NCBI GenBank assembly: GCA_947044405.1
Contig: CAMRHE010000011.1
Location: forward strand, 9,054,001-9,118,000
Direction: 5' to 3'
DNA length: 64,000 nt
From: Leptodactylus fallax
Lineage: Eukaryota > Chordata > Amphibia > Anura > Leptodactylidae
Shown: one piece after another, positions 31,267 through 42,000 of the stretch
Layout: every line of letters begins with the position of its first letter
How positions within the stretch are numbered: the first letter of the stretch is position 1
The notes under the pieces: model-generated
What the model saw: the letters and a program-made list of their open reading frames with translations, nothing else
Database searches by the model: none
What the model was told of the DNA's origin: nothing
Position numbers and translations under genes: made by a program

Positions 31267-32448
31267 CAGTGCCTTGAGAAATGTATTCGGCCCCCTTGAA
31301 CTTTTCAACCTTTTGCCACATTTCAGGCTTCAAACATAAAGATATAAAATTTTAATTTTTTGGTGAAGAATCAACAACAAGTGGGACACAATTGTGAAGT
31401 GGAACGAAATTTATTGGTTATTTTAAACTTTTGTAAAAAATAAAAAACTGAAAAGTGGGGCGTGCAATATTATTCGGCCCCCTTAAGTTAATATTTTGTA
31501 GCGTCACCTTTTGCTGCGATTACAGCTGCAAGTTGCTTGGGGTATTTCTCTATCAGTTTTGCACATCGAGAGACTGAAATTCTTGCCTATTCTTCCTTGG
31601 AAAATAGCTCGAGCTCAGTGATGTTGGATGGAGAGCGTTTGTGAACAGCAGTTTTCAGCTCTTTCCACAGATTCGCAATTGGATTCAGGTCTGGACTTTG
31701 ACTTGGCCAATCTAACACCTGGATACGTTTATTTGTGAACCATTCCATTGTAGATTTTGCTTTATGTTTGGGATCATTGTCTTGTTGGAAGATAAATCTC
31801 CGTCCCAGTCTCAGGTCTTTTGCAGACTCCAACAGGTTTTCTTCCAGAATGGTCTTGTATTTGGCTCCATCCATCTTCCCATTAATTTTAACCATCTTCC
31901 CTGTCCCTGCTGAAGAAAAGCAGATCCAAACCATGATGCTGCCACCACCATGTTTGACAGTGGGGATGGTGTGTTCAGGGTGATGAGCTGTGTTGCTTTT
32001 ACGCCAAACATATCATTTTGCATTGTGGCCAAAAAGTTTGATTTTGGTTTCATCTGACCAGAGCACCTTCTTCCACATGTTTGGTGTGTCTCCCAGGTGG
32101 CTTGTGGCACACTTTAAATGAGACTTTTTATGGATATCTTTGAGAAATGGCTTTCTTCTTGCCACTCTTCCATAAAGGCCAGATTTGTGCAGTGTACGAC
32201 TGATTGTTGTCCTATGGACAGACTCTCCCACCTCAGCTGTAGATCTCTGTAGTTCATCCAGAGTGATCATGGGACTCTTGGCTGCATCTCTGATCAGTCT
32301 TCTCCTTGTTTGAGATGAAAGTTTAGAGGGACAGCTGGGTCTTGGTAGATTTGCAGTGGTCTGATACTCCTTCCATTTCAATATGATCGCTTGTACAGTG
32401 CTCCTTGGGATGTTTAAAGTTTGGGAAATCTTTTTGTATCCAAATCTG
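31267..32448 (-). mobile_element. Tc1-like transposon, family IV, copy 1 (5'-truncated)
   Basis: It begins CAGTGCCTTGAGAAATGTAT after TA at 31265-31266 and is nearly identical to 54226-55411. It ends inside the first helix-turn-helix codons, where a 13-base G-run and a TTAA-flanked repeat take over. One terminal inverted repeat is lost, so the copy is immobile. Confidence 0.9.
31510..32448 (-). pseudogene. Tc1-like transposase pseudogene (family IV, copy 1)
   Basis: From the truncated start (FGYKKISQTLNIPRS) the minus strand encodes the rest of the helix-turn-helix region, WSDETKIKLFG with the first Asp, and [11 protein letters not shown] with the second. The position of the catalytic Glu is Ala in NPIANLW (codon GCG, 31674-31676). 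There is a frame change near 31960-32010 and an in-frame TAG near 31590 where a Trp is expected. It is unambiguously dead. Confidence 0.9.
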
Positions 32449-32449
32449 G

Positions 32450-32676
32450 GGGGGGGGGGGGCTGGGACATCACAACCAGTGAGGACTTCTGGCAAAAAAA
32501 GACAGCAGAGCTGCAAGAGCAGACCGTGCTGTGACCTGCAGACTCTGGAGCACCGGGGACAGGAGAATATGTTTAGTATGCTTTTTTTTTGTTTGTTTGT
32601 TTTTTTGTGGGGGGGTTATAACCTCCCCTGGACCAATTATAAAAAAGAAAAAAATTATACTGGACAACCTCTTTAA
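32450..32676. repeat. Right half of a foldback repeat with TTAA end
   Basis: GGACAGGAGAATATG, the T-run, CCTCCCCTGGACCAATTAT and CTGGACAACCTCTTTAA match the right half of the repeat at 33218-33586. It truncates the adjacent Tc1. Confidence 0.5.
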
Positions 32677-32703
32677 AGTGTGGCGCATTAGGGGGTATAT
32701 TAA

Positions 32704-33095
32704 AGGGATTGTCCGGGCATAATTTGTTATGGTTTACCCTCAGGATAGGCCGTAGAAACCTGATCTGTACGGGGCTGACCACGGACCGATCAGCTGTATG
32801 GAGCCACTTCTGATGCCCATCCTGTACACAATACAGGGCCGAAAGCAGAAAGCTCTGTCCACTGTATATAAGCTGGGCACCTTGACTGCATCTCAGCACT
32901 GAGCTGCAGTGAAGGTGTCGGGCGACTAAACAGTGGAAGGAGCTTTCTGCTTCCGGCCCCTGTGTTGTGTACAGAACAGGTGCCGGAAGTGACTCCATAC
33001 AGCTGATGGTGCCATGTGTCAGCCCCCTGACCGATCAGGTATTTATGGCCTATCCTCAGCATAGGCCATAAAAAGATTAACCCTGGACAACCCCT
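32704..33095. repeat. Foldback MITE-like repeat flanked by TTAA
   Basis: TTAA occurs at 32700-32703 and 33096-33099. The ends are AGGGATTGTCCGGG and CCCTGGACAACCCCT. The arms pair through GATCAGCTGTATGGAG..TACAGCTGATGG and AGCAGAAAGCTC..GAGCTTTCTGCT. TTAA targets are used by piggyBac and Kolobok-type elements; I cannot decide between them. Confidence 0.6.
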
Positions 33096-33217
33096 TTAAT
33101 ATGCATCACACAGGATGTTAGCCCCCATCACTTCTCCCACACAATATAATGGCCCCATCACTATTCCCCATACCAGCGAAGGGGCCATAAAAAAATTTGT
33201 CCCAGACAACTGCTTAA

Positions 33218-33586
33218 AAGAGGTTGTCCAAAATTCCACGGGGAGGTGTCCATAAATTCCACTGTGGTGACCGCCAGGGAGGTGTAAAAATAAAAAAAAA
33301 TTCAAAAAAAGCATACTAACTTTTCCCCAGCACCCCGTTATCCTCTACTTGTGTCTGTTCGGTCTCATGGCAGTGCCTCATTTCTGGAAATCCTGTACCT
33401 AATTGGTCTTAGAGGTTACATGAGGTGAAGGACTCCCAGCAAGGAGGCGCCAGTACGAGACTGAATAGACACTAGCAGCGGACAACAGAGTGCCGGGGAC
33501 AGGTGAGTATGCTTTTTTATTTATTTATTTTTTATTTTACACCTCCCGCCTGGCACATGGGTTGCACCAATTCCAGGACAACCTCT
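33218..33586. repeat. Second foldback MITE-like repeat flanked by TTAA
   Basis: TTAA at 33214-33217 and 33587-33590. The ends are AAGAGGTTGTCCAAAATTCC and the complement of AGAGGTTGTCCTGGAATT. Non-coding. Confidence 0.55.
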
Positions 33587-33590
33587 TTAA

Positions 33591-34123
33591 AGGATTTATC
33601 TATCTAATATTGATGGCCTGTCTTTAGGATAGGCCATCAATATTACATCTGAAATGATGCAACAACCAGGACCTCTGCAGATCAGCTTTTCCAGGACAGT
33701 GCGGCTACAGGTAATGGTAACAATTCTAGGAGCCACGCTGTTCACTTGCCATACAGGGTGTAGCAGTAGGTTTAGGTAGTGCAGTGGTGCACATGGTATG
33801 TCGGGTGAGCAGCATGGCTCCCGACATGTTATTACCTTTAGCCGCCCTGTCTCGGTACTGCTGATCTGCAGGGGTCCTGATGGTGGTCCCCTAGAAACAA
33901 TTCCACTGGTGGGCCCTAGACATCCAGTCCGATACTGCTCATTGAGATAAGACAGAATAGAATATATCTAGGGAAAGACTTGCTTAGTAACAAAAGAGTG
34001 AACAGTAAATTAGCTAGAAGGGAGACACCTGGTGGCAGGAACTTTAGAAGAGTTTTTCAAAGCAGCCACATTTTTAATTAAATATATATTTAGTTCCAGA
34101 ATTGCATGCTTGATAAAATGAGA
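33591..34123. repeat. Fragment of a GATGGCC/GGCCATC anuran repeat, then unassigned sequence
   Basis: ATTGATGGCCTGTCTTTAGG and GATAGGCCATCAATATT form a hairpin at about 33609-33645. The rest to 33905 (CTGATCTGCAGGGGTCCTGA) belongs to the same dispersed repeat. No gene. Confidence 0.45.
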
Positions 34124-34479
34124 CTAAGGGGCATTCACACTACTATTGTAATGTGTGTTGCTTTCTTCCATCATAGGATGATAGCAACGGACATTAAACT
34201 GTCACAGAGAATGGTCACAGACTGATTCTGTGTCTGTTCACATTGTCACTAATGTAAACAACATGACAGAAGCTATCTTCTTTTATAACGTAAGATAAAG
34301 TCCTGCATGTACGACTTTATTTTTCATTAAAAGGTAAACAATCATGACGGAAGATAGCTTCCGTCATGTTGTTTACATTAGTGACAATGGGAACTGTGAC
34401 AGTTTCATATCTGTTGCTGTCATCCTATGATGGAAGACAGCAACAGACATTAGCAACGGTAGTGTGAATGCACCCTAAG
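34124..34479. repeat. Foldback MITE-like repeat (GTGCATTCACACTAC ends)
   Basis: The ends are CTAAGGGGCATTCACACTAC and the complement of CTTAGGGTGCATTCACACTA. The arms are near-palindromic throughout (CCATCATAGGATGA mirrored by TCATCCTATGATGG, and TAATGTAAACAACATGAC mirrored near 34360), with a short loop around 34300. Confidence 0.7.
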
Positions 34480-35150
34480 CTGTCTGAAAAGTTAAGGTGC
34501 CCACAAACAAGATACATTTTTACCAAATTTTTAAAATTAACACAAATGATTATTCATGATGGTCAATGTCAGAATTCCATGCATGACAGAATTCCACACA
34601 AGACTACATGTGTTTGGCATGATCAAATGAATTTTACTGATCATTTGCAAAAACCACAAGGAGTCACTTTAATCTCTATTTTAGCTACTATGATTGTTCA
34701 AATAATTCAACAGACTTTTGTTTGATTGCAATGTGGTTGATCATTATCTTCTCTGTATGGCCAGCTTTAATGTTACCTATTGGCATAGATTTTGCTTATG
34801 ATAGGTAAATTAGATGTATTTGTGTATATATAGCTCAAATCTACAGCAAAAACTCAGTGTGAACTTAGCCTAATGTAGTTTTGATTATTTTGATAATTTT
34901 GCAACTATACAGAGAACATAGCTGTCTGCTTCATGTTCCATTCTCTATGGCTGCTGAAAAGAACTAATTGGTATCTGACCCCTAGCAATCTGATACTGAT
35001 GACCTATCCTTAGGATAAGCCATCAATATTTTAGCCTGAAAAAACCCTATAAATGGCTGATTCTGTCTATTTTCACTGATGTTTCCAATAACTGATACAC
35101 AATAAATTTACTGCAACTGATTATGTTTCATTATTCATGGCGGTTAATCT
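34480..35150. other. AT-rich sequence with a small repeat scrap, no gene seen
   Basis: CTGATACTGATGACCTATCC at about 34990 is a fragment of the GATGGCC family. Otherwise nothing is recognised. Confidence 0.4.
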
Positions 35151-35151
35151 T

Positions 35152-35189
35152 TAATAATAATAATAATAATAATAATAATAGTAATAATC
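35152..35189 (+). repeat. (TAA)n microsatellite, the 3' tail of LINE copy 2
   Basis: About 12 TAA units directly abut the 3' end of the minus-strand LINE, whose last bases read GGGACTATTAAAGGATTATT. Confidence 0.85.
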
Positions 35190-35381
35190 CTTTAATAGTC
35201 CCACCATGGGCAAATTCAGTGTGTTACAGCAGCAAAGATATGCAGTGCAAAGATAAACAATACAAATACAATATATACAAAAATGTTCCAAGGAAACGAG
35301 GCATTCCAGTGATAGTAGACAGACAGATAGAAATGTACAGGTAAAAAGTAGCATAGGGGGGAATCACAACAGAAAGATATT

Positions 35382-36290
35382 TCAGTTCTCTGTATGGCCT
35401 GATCTCCGCTTAGGTCGGTGTTGGTTGTACAGCCTAACCGCAGCGGGGAGGAAAGACTTACAATAGCGCTCCTTCTCACACTTAGGGTGAAGTAGTCGAT
35501 CACTGACAGTACTGACCAGTGCTGTCCCAGTCTCATGCATGGGATGGGAGTTATTCTCCCGCATGGAGCTCACCACGGACAGTATCCTTCTGTCACCCAC
35601 CACCTGCACAGGGTCCAGGGAACTCCCAAGGACAGAGCTGGCCCTTCTAATCAGCTTGTCGAGTTTATTTATATCCTTGGTTGATATACTACTCCCCCAG
35701 CAGCCCACTCTGAAGAAGATGGCTGATGCCACTACTGAGTTGAAAAAGTCCTAAGAAGTGCCCCCTGGACTCCAAAGGCTCTCAGGCTCCTAAGCAGGTA
35801 GAGCCTGCTGTGGCCCTTCCTGTACAGGACCTCCATGTGATCTGCCCAGTCCAGCTTATTATTGAGGAGCACACCCAGGCACTTATAGGTGTTGACAATC
35901 TCAATGCCCATCCCCTGGATGTCCACTGGTTTAGGAGGGTATCTGCACTTACGAAAGTCCACCACCATCTCCTTGGTCTTCTCAGCATTAATCCTAAGGT
36001 GGTTCCGCTGGCACCAGTCCACAAAATCCCTGTTCAGTTCCCTGTACTCCCTGTCATCATCGTCTGTGATGAGGCCTACTATTGCAGAGTCATCAGAATA
36101 CTTCTGTAGGTAGCAGCTAGATTAGTTGCACCTAAAATCTGCAGTGTACAGTGTGAAGAGGAAAGGGGCAAGAACTGTACCCTGAGGTGCCCCCGTATTA
36201 CAGATCACGGTATCTGACACACAGTCCAGGGCTCTCACATACTGAGGTCAATTTGTGAGGTAGTCTAGGATCCAATTGGAGAGGTGGTCA
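35382..36290 (-). pseudogene. LINE reverse transcriptase, C-terminal half (pseudogene)
   Basis: Reading from 36290 down, the minus strand gives YVRALDCVSD, then NTGAPQGTVLAPFLFTLY (RT motif with the PQG turn), then YSDDSAIVGLI (the catalytic Asp-Asp motif). Next come KTKEMVVDFRK and YKCLGVLLNNKLDW. After a frameshift near 35740 it continues as GCWGSSISTKD, LIRRASSVLGSSLDPV and the tail FLPAAVRLYNQHR. Two stops interrupt the motif region. In an intact LINE this domain copies the RNA at the nicked target. Confidence 0.85.
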
Positions 36291-36954
36291 TAATGAAATC
36301 GGTCATAAGTTTAGTCAGACAGCTGATCAGTTGTCTGTCTAAAGATTACAGTGATTGTGAATGGCTAGTACAAATTAATTGTGAACACTCTTCTATCTAG
36401 GGTATATGCATATCATCAGGATAATATGCAGATTTTCCAGGCAGATATCAGTGTGGATAATCTGCACCAAAATCCCTTAGCATTAAAGTCAATGAGATTT
36501 TTTTCCATACAAAAATTGACCAATTTGAAATTCACTGCATGTCCATGTATTTCTTTTTTTCCAGCATGGATTTGAAAAAATGACTTCAAAATGCTCGTGT
36601 ATGAAAATTCTTTGTGTACACATGCAGAGTTCCGTGTGGATTGTCCTCATGTAAATCCTGGTCGTATGCATGTACCCTAAACTGCATGAATGTTCTTAAT
36701 CCACATAGTTTAGAAAGAACAATAATTGTAAGATACAAAACAGACACATTTTTGAGTAATTTTACTTTTCAGTAATTTACTTTTCGAAAAGTGCCAGTGA
36801 CAAAAAAGTATATGCAGTTGTTTGCATAATGTAAAAAATATGCAGCAATCTCATGTCATCGTAATCATTGTAATATTACACAGAATGCATTGTTATAATC
36901 TTTTCATTTTTATGTATGATATGATTTATTAAATATTGTTTGTGTTTTACATTA
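36291..36954. repeat. Interspersed repeat scrap in AT-rich sequence
   Basis: The 36420-36690 part (TGCAGATTTTCCAGGCAG..GCATGTACCCTAA) has weak internal symmetry and reads like a degraded foldback repeat. No gene. Confidence 0.35.
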
Positions 36955-36957
36955 TTT

Positions 36958-36988
<31 letters not shown>

Positions 36989-37040
36989 CTCTTTCTTTCT
37001 TTCTTTCTTTCTCTCTTTCTTTCTTTCTTTCTTTCTTTTT
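36955..37040 (+). repeat. (CTTT)n microsatellite with CTCT interruptions
   Basis: About 20 tetranucleotide units, interrupted twice by CTCT at regular spacing. Confidence 0.95.
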
Positions 37041-37606
37041 CCTTTATTGCGGAAGAATTAGATACATTAAAAGGCTACTCCATACAGAAAACATTTTGCC
37101 ACATCTCTTGAGATATTAATGGTCTTGGGAAAATGGTTCCAGTAAATCTTTTGTATGCATGAGATGCATTGTAAACACAGTGTTTAAGGATTTTCTGGAC
37201 CATAGGGGGAAATTATCATGCATATCCATGTAATTACTTTCCCGGCTGCTAAGCAATATTGCAGTTCAATTTTAATCGACACTAACAAATATGATATAAA
37301 ATGTTTCTTCTCTGTCACTTATTCCTTTCCCCAATGCTCTCTTTTACTTATATAATACAGGTCACCTCTTTAGATTAAACAAATACAGTAGATGCTGTAG
37401 ATCATTTTGGAGGCTTGAACATTTTATCTACTTTCATATAAAAATGTATCTTATTTATCATTATAAGAATGGATCTCTGCTCATTTCCCTGATATTTGTC
37501 TGAGGTATAGGAATCTGATTTACACTTTTTGTGCAATATACTGTACTATTTAGAACACTTGAAACTTCTTTAAACTGTTATATTTACATAATCAGTAGAT
37601 TATTTT

Positions 37607-37775
37607 GAACAGTCATCTCTATGGGTACTCATCTGAATATTGAACACTCATCTCTATGGGCACTCATCTGAATATTGAACACTCATCTCTATGGGCACTC
37701 ATCTGAATATTGAACAGTCATCTCTATGAGCACTCATCTGTATAGAGAACAGTCCACTGCATGGGCACTATAATG
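37607..37775 (+). repeat. 35-bp minisatellite, four units and a partial
   Basis: Units start GAACASTCATCTCTATGGG at 37607, 37642, 37677 and 37712, with a diverged partial copy from 37747. Units 2 and 3 are identical. It is isolated in AT-rich DNA. Confidence 0.9.
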
Positions 37776-38368
37776 TAAGTACAACACCATTATTTGCATT
37801 TACAGAAGTGCTCCTATGCTGGCTTAACTGTGTGAATACAGCACACTGTAATATATGGAATAGAGTATTTTGTCTTTACACAGAGAAAGCATTATACTGG
37901 ATGGTGCCCTTGGGTGGTACATTGGTTTGGTGCTCTAGAACAGGATGTACTGGAATACAGTGTAGAAATAATCATTCCAAACAAGACTAAATTGTAAACA
38001 ACATGCAATATACCAGCCAGTGCAAAATACTAGAAAATATTGTCAAGCAGTGCTCAAAAATACCAATATAAGGCTAAGGCTAAGGCATCACATAGCCATA
38101 GGAAAACATGCAGCAAAAAGTCATTGTTTTTTTTCCTCAGTGTTTTTCATTGAGTTTTTGCTGCATTCTTCTCTGCATTTTATACGCAGGTTTCCACGTT
38201 GTGGAGCCTTAACCTAAATCAAGCAAATAAAAGCTTCAGTAACAGTTTTATACAATATAAATGGTAGTACTTTAATTGACTAACATCCATGATGGTCAGA
38301 AATCTTGTATACAAGGCCATCTATGGCACCTGGTTTGGCACAGGAGGCTGGTTCTTCACTTTTTATGG
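37776..38368. repeat. AT-rich sequence with a foldback repeat at 38070-38215
   Basis: AAGGCTAAGGCATCACATAG to CCACGTTGTGGAGCCTTAAC (38076-38215) has GCAGCAAAAAGTC..TTTTTGCTGC symmetry like the AGGCTNAGGCCCCAC family. No gene. Confidence 0.4.
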
Positions 38369-39884
38369 CAGCATAGGACTGGCCCACCAGAGGACCATAG
38401 GATCCTCCAATGGGCTAAGGCAGAGCTGGAGCCACATCATTTTCCAGTAGAAGCATGCCTAGGGGAAGTGAGTAAAAATAGCAAACATTTATACTCGCCT
38501 CTCCTGGGCATCTGGCGGTTCCCAGCATCATCTTCAGGCATCATCTTCATCATCTTTCTGGAATGCGGCTGACATTTCACATCACTAGGATCATTGCTGA
38601 AGCCTGTGATTGGTCCTCAGTGGTTATGTGCGCAAGCTGAAGTCATAACGTCTCGTGAATGTTAAGGCCCAATGACAGGCCTCCGCGGTGACCCCTGGGA
38701 CATGTGACATCAGCCGTAGACCTGAATAGTTAGCTGGAGACAATGGTATCACACAAGGATGCCCAGGAGAGGTGACGCAAGGTGAGTATGAATATTTGTT
38801 ATTTTTATTCACCTCCCCTGGGCCTCCACTTATTATACTCTGAGGTCTGAAGAGAACCCAGAGTCCAATAATAACACTAAAAGTAACCGAAGGGCCAAAC
38901 CTCACAAATATCTATCAAAACTCTATGCTCTTGGGAGCATATTATATTGTGTTGTTCCACTGTGGAGCCTTATACTGGGGGGCCACTGTGAGGAGCCTAT
39001 TATACTGTCTGGGGCTGCTGGGGAACATATTATGCTGTGTGGGGACACTGTGGAGCATTATACTGGTGGGGCCTCTGGGGAGCATATTATATTGTGTGTG
39101 GCCACTGTGGATTATTATACCCAGGGGGCTTTGGGAAGCCCATTATACTGTATGTAGTTGCTGGGGAGTATATTATACTGTTTGGGGCGACTGTGGAGCA
39201 TAATACCTAGGGGGTACAGTGGTGAGTCTATTATACTGTGGGTAGCTTCTGTGGAGCATTATACTGTGTGGGGGCTCTGGGAACTATATTATACTGTGTG
39301 GAGCTGCTGGAAAGCATATTATACAGTGTGGGGCAACTGTGGAAAATTATATTATAGGGGTGGGCTATGTGGAGCATATTATACTGTGTGGGGCCGCTGT
39401 GGAGCATTTTACTGTGGGAGGGCACTGTGGAGAATTATATACCATGTGGAGCATTATAGTGTGAGGGACTGGGGAGAATTATATTGTGTGGGGAGCACTG
39501 GGGAACATTATATATACTGTGGGGGGCTGCATAACAGAGGGAAGGGAAAGCCCACAAATTTTGCCAGTACTGAGGCCCAAAATTCCTTATGGAAGCCCTG
39601 TGTGCTATGCCTGCATCACAGCTCCCTCACTAAAATGTTGTGCATGTGTGTGGTGCTCCATGGCCATGTCTTTCCCCATGGAGCTATTAGGGCATGCACA
39701 GTACTATAGGGGATGAAAATACAGGGAAAATACTGAGTAATGCGCAGCACTAGTTGTCAGATAGTCAGCACATGTGCAAAATTTCAGTGAAGAAACCGTG
39801 ATGTAGGTTATTAACAAGAAGCTTTTGGGTGGGCCCCCAGATCAAGTTCCTCTTTTGGGCCGTAGGCATTTCAGTCTAACACTG
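38369..39884. mobile_element. hAT-type non-autonomous element carrying a minisatellite
   Basis: The left end is CAGCATAGGACTGGCCCACC and the right end is the complement of CAGTGTTAGACTGAAATGCC. The flanks are TTTTATGG (38361-38368) and CTTTATGG (39885-39892), an 8-bp target duplication with one mismatch. There is no transposase. The interior from about 38930 to 39530 is a degenerate tandem array. The terminal sequence differs from those of the hAT-type elements at 16554 and 25387. Confidence 0.7.
38930..39530 (+). repeat. Degenerate minisatellite, unit ~30-35 bp (GCATTATACTGTGNGGGG)
   Basis: Around 17 units of the form ACTGTGGAGCATTATACTG plus GTGGGGGC or similar. Unit length varies and the variant GCATATTATACTG is common. 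Arrays with the same core occur at 46000-46345, 59425-59480 and 59700-59971, with weaker stretches at 27125-27290 and (opposite strand) 18130-18250. Long frames through it are by-products. Confidence 0.85.
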
Positions 39885-39892
39885 CTTTATGG

Positions 39893-40612
39893 TAACACTT
39901 TTTTGGAAGTACCCTCACTTTCACTTTTTTTTATTGCTATAGGTTTACTGAAGTACTTCAGCAAAAATTATCATACTCCAGGCTTTTCTCATGTTCTGTG
40001 TACTGCTCTCATATTCATGCAATCCAGCTTCTCCTCTGCTCCTGATCATACATCATCTTAGCTTGCATATTTTGCTCTGATATTAATCTCATGATGCATC
40101 AGCAAACCTCACATGGGCAGCTTACAATTGTACTATATCTACTTGCTGGGAGGCAGAGCAATGAACCTAAATAATGTAATAGACTATAAGTATATAGTTA
40201 GTGAGACTGAGCTGTGAGTTCATTCAGCATAGCTGTGGGACAGAAACTGTTTACTTATCAGTAGTTAGTGACAGAGGTTTCTGTCCCCCCCCCCCATACA
40301 GAGTTGTGGTACACTCCATCATATAAATCAGGGGTCTGTACACTATTGCATGTAGATTTTATTAGGTCAGAGTGAGAATCACATGATCTTACTGAAGAGA
40401 ATGAGTCCAATAACTAAGTAAGTTTATTGGCTGAAATGAGGAATAAGTACATAATGAATTAAAAAAAATAGTGCTTCTTTAATTTTTAACAATGCAAGTT
40501 AATTGAGGATTTATACAGTAGCCTTCAGACAAAGGCTATCTAATGTGTATAGCTGGTCTTACCCTCATCATATATCTGAGCATTAATTGATATAGTCTGA
40601 ACTAAAAATAAT
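39893..40612. other. AT-rich sequence, no gene seen
   Basis: Short frames only. A C-run of 11 sits near 40287. Confidence 0.4.
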
Positions 40613-41351
40613 GTTAATGGGAATCTGTACAAATGTATCAAACTAATAACACAGAATTAGTGTTATAAAATGTAATATATGTTTTGTTTTTATCTGTAAA
40701 TCGAAAAAGCCTAATTCTATGTCTCAATCATGTATTTGTATTATGTTTTAATATTATGCTTTATTCAAGTTTTATGTTAAACATATTTTTAAATAATTTT
40801 TGGTGAGGTTTATAAAATGTTTCCATGTTATTATCTATATTTAAAAAAAAAATTCTAAATATCCTGCAGTTCTGATACTGTCCACTAGGCCATATAATAT
40901 GCTGAGACTTCCTTTTTTCTGTAGATTTCTTTGCAGCAGCCCCTTATCTTATCAGCACACTGATGATCACAACCATCATGTATATGAATGTAAGACACAA
41001 AATCCACCAATTACTGTAAGTGATTTAACAGCTTATCTACTCCCCTCTCTATACAATTATCTCTGCCCAGGTCACAAAGCATGCCTAGAAAAATCTCCTA
41101 TACAAGTAAATAGGGCCTGTTCCAGTCCATTGTGTCTATGGTCTATGGTCTTTTTATAGCAAAGAGGAAGTAACAGAGTGTTTAAGGCTTAGTGGCAAAA
41201 ATTGGAATTGTAAGGTTTTTAGGATTTTTTTTACACATAGCTATTAAATTGGAAAAAAATTAAAAACATCACCACAAATTCTTTAAAATATGTTTAACAT
41301 AAAAAAAATATGTAAACAATAGGTGATTTCCTGGTGACACATTCCCTTTAT
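40613..41351. repeat. Foldback repeat (AGGGAATCTGTCACC-type ends)
   Basis: The left end reads AATGGGAATCTGTACAAATG and the right end GGTGACACATTCCCTTTA. The inner arms ATGTTAAACATATTTTTAAA (40773) and AAAATATGTTTAACAT (41285) are inverted. No coding. Confidence 0.5.
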
Positions 41352-41514
41352 CTAACAAATATGGATAGTCTATTATACTGTAGTCTATAACAAGAATGTA
41401 GAAGTCAGGAAAAATGCATACAGATGACATCAGTCATTAGTATATAATTATATATAGTGACAATTGGGGGTAGTTTAGCATCAAAGGTAGCAGCTTCCTG
41501 GACTTAACAGAGGT

Positions 41515-41945
41515 GTTTGTGGCGCTGGGTGCCAAATAAATAGCATATCAGGTAATGGCAATCCAAAATAAATTGCTTTATTCAGCTTGTAAAAGTAAAC
41601 AGGAACAAAAATAACAAAACAGCCTAGCCCACACACAGGGCAATACCTCACTTCTTGAACCCTGACTAACTTCTGGTAGCAAGAAGTTTTACTGAGATTA
41701 CTTCTTTGCAGTCTGGCTCACACTGAGCTTAACCAGTCCTTTCTGGAATCCAGTCCTCTTGGGACAGACCACCTGTCTGTCTCTAACTGGTCCACCATCT
41801 ACCTGCTCCCTGCAGGTCACCAGCAGCACTCTCCTGCTGTGTGCACTCCCTCTGGAGTGAAGACCCCCAGGTATGGGTGTGGTCGAGGACCTTTTCAATC
41901 TTGTTTTTGGGTCGCTCTCCAGCGCCCTCTAGGTTCACTCTCTCG
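41515..41945 (-). mobile_element. Possible LTR, minus orientation
   Basis: Read on the minus strand it starts near TAGTGCGAGAGAGTG, is GC-richer than its surroundings, and carries GCTGAATAAAGC (complement near 41575), followed about 60 bp later by CAGCGCCACAAACACC. A polyadenylation signal close to one end suggests an LTR, but I see neither gag/pol nor a clear target duplication. Confidence 0.3.
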
Positions 41946-41948
41946 CAC

Positions 41949-42000
41949 TATATATATATATATTATATATATATATATAATATTATTATTATTATTATTT
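41949..42000 (+). repeat. (TA)n/(ATT)n microsatellite
   Basis: Alternating TA runs pass into ATT repeats. Confidence 0.9.

Larger units (their letters stand above)
35152..36290 (-). mobile_element. LINE (CR1/L2/Rex1-like), copy 2, 5'-truncated
   Basis: A 5'-truncated LINE of about 1.1 kb ends in an ATT-repeat tail instead of poly(A), as in CR1/L2-related families. It overlaps copy 1 over about 510 bp. It encodes the second half of the reverse transcriptase and the C-terminal tail. Confidence 0.85.

Noticed and set aside
37607..37775. Regular repeats considered as a CRISPR-like array
   Set aside because: Units are contiguous with no spacers, and the genome is a vertebrate. This is a minisatellite.
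38925..39716. Open frames of 92 and 183 residues rich in Tyr, Trp and Gly
   Set aside because: They are translations of the degenerate minisatellite, whose unit keeps frames open by chance.
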